From Zygnema cylindricum (Eukaryota > Streptophyta > Zygnematophyceae > Zygnematales > Zygnemataceae): a DNA stretch of 42,878 nucleotides. Location: contig JBBHKE010002283.1 in the NCBI GenBank assembly GCA_037447655.1, positions 197,336 to 240,213 on the forward strand, read 5' to 3'. The notes beneath the pieces were generated by a model. That model saw only the letters and a list, made by a program, of their open reading frames with translations, ran no database searches and was not told the DNA's origin. Shown here piece by piece: positions 42,225 through 42,878 of this stretch. The translations under genes and the position numbers were made by a program. Numbering within the stretch: the first letter of the stretch is position 1; each line of letters begins with the position of its first letter.

Positions 42225-42740
42225 GTAAGTTATTAAGCAATTTATTCAAGTTTTTCATTTTTTCGTTTGAAAACTTGAAAATATGTATTTTGTTTGTTAC
42301 TGTATTTATGTATTTCTTTTACATTTAAGTGATATTTGCATTTTATTTTGCAATTCATTTTTATAACATCGCTTAGTCCAGGATTCCTCCGGCCCTCGAA
42401 ACAGTAAGTATTATTCAATTTCTTCAAGTTTTTTTGGAAAATTGAGTATATTTTTTTTCATTATATTCAGGTAAGTAAACCGGGTTTAAGCGATTGATTT
42501 TCTTTTTTTTTTTAAATTGAATGATTGCATGTTTACTGAAAGTATTTCGTTTTTCTCTGGCCCTTGAACAAGTCAGTTCATTTAATTTATTTATTTTATT
42601 TTTTTAGATCATTATTATGTATTTTTGTTATTATTGTATGTATATGTTTTTCTTTTATATTTAAATTTTATTTGCATTTTATTTCGCAATTCAATAATAT
42701 ACCATCGCTTATTCGAGGATTTCTCCAACCCTCAAACGAG
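42189..42740 (+). repeat. Degenerate exon-like tandem units
   Basis: ATTGCTTATTCCGGGATTCC...CTCGAAAATGTAAGT at 42189 recurs as ATCGCTTAGTCCAGGATTCC...CTCGAAACAGTAAGT at 42368, a partial unit (TCTGGCCCTTGAACAAGTCAG) at about 42556, and ATCGCTTATTCGAGGATTTC...CTCAAACGAGTAAT at 42704. Intervening AT-rich spacers also repeat (TTGCATTTTATTT-GCAATTC before the 42368 and 42704 units; TTTATTCAAGTTTTT after the 42189, 42368 and 42704 units). The first unit overlaps the end of the frame at 41550. Confidence 0.6.
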
Positions 42741-42878
42741 TAATTATTAAATTATTATTATGCAATATATTCAATTTATTCAAGTTTTTTTGAATATTTG
42801 AATATATTTCTTTTATATGCAATTTGCAATTCGTTTTAATTTGCATTTTTTGCATTTTTTAAGCGCAATTTACATTTT

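Overview
The window is a repeat-rich stretch of eukaryotic nuclear DNA. It is AT-rich, has spliced genes with GT-AG introns, and is filled with LTR retrotransposons and cut-and-paste transposons. The species is not named by anything visible. One clue favours a plant-like lineage: Copia primer-binding sites here complement an initiator tRNA-Met anticodon arm with the plant-type stem (GGTGGGCCCATAACC). Fungal or animal arms, as I recall them, fit less well.

Region 1 (1-12.3 kb) holds two paralogous host genes on the minus strand, 499-1706 and 9812-11011. Each encodes the C-terminal catalytic part of a GDP-fucose O-fucosyltransferase-like protein and has a short phase-0 intron at the same place. 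They lie in a direct duplication about 9.3 kb apart, with a shared non-coding repeat (R1) after each copy. A decayed Ty3/gypsy 3' half (2879-5696), an assembly gap, small DNA-transposon pieces and several GGGAGA/CTCCCT tracts lie between and around them.

Region 2 (12.3-36.4 kb) is a retrotransposon nest whose boundaries can be read from target-site duplications (TSDs). Element B1 (12903-17020, TSD ATTTG) sits in the second R1 copy. Element E (17748-36390, TSD TTATA) is non-autonomous. It holds element B2 (20405-35238, minus, TSD TACAC/TACAT), which in turn holds two Copia insertions: element C (20559-25027, TSD ATATT/AGATT) and element A (25592-31412, minus, TSD ATTGT/ATTGG). B2 also contains two truncated Copia elements, D1 and D2. 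Element A is nearly complete: gag, protease, integrase, reverse transcriptase and RNase H in one frame with a single TAG. Element C has a decayed gag plus an unrelated Lys/Glu-rich ORF in place of pol.

The most unusual feature runs across families A, C and D. The primer-binding site directly after the LTR complements the anticodon arm of initiator tRNA-Met, not its 3' end. The same bases are translated as gag codons (Gln-Val-Met-Gly). An in-frame ATG inside the LTR end, retained in at least one copy of each family, would start gag within the LTR.

Region 3 (36.4-42.9 kb) holds a decayed hAT element (36518-39160, minus), a PIF/Harbinger-like miniature element with TAA TSDs and 16-bp inverted termini (39424-40202), a run of 29 C, a TA microsatellite, and an unrecognised low-complexity first exon (41550-42224) followed by degenerate exon-like repeats to the window edge.
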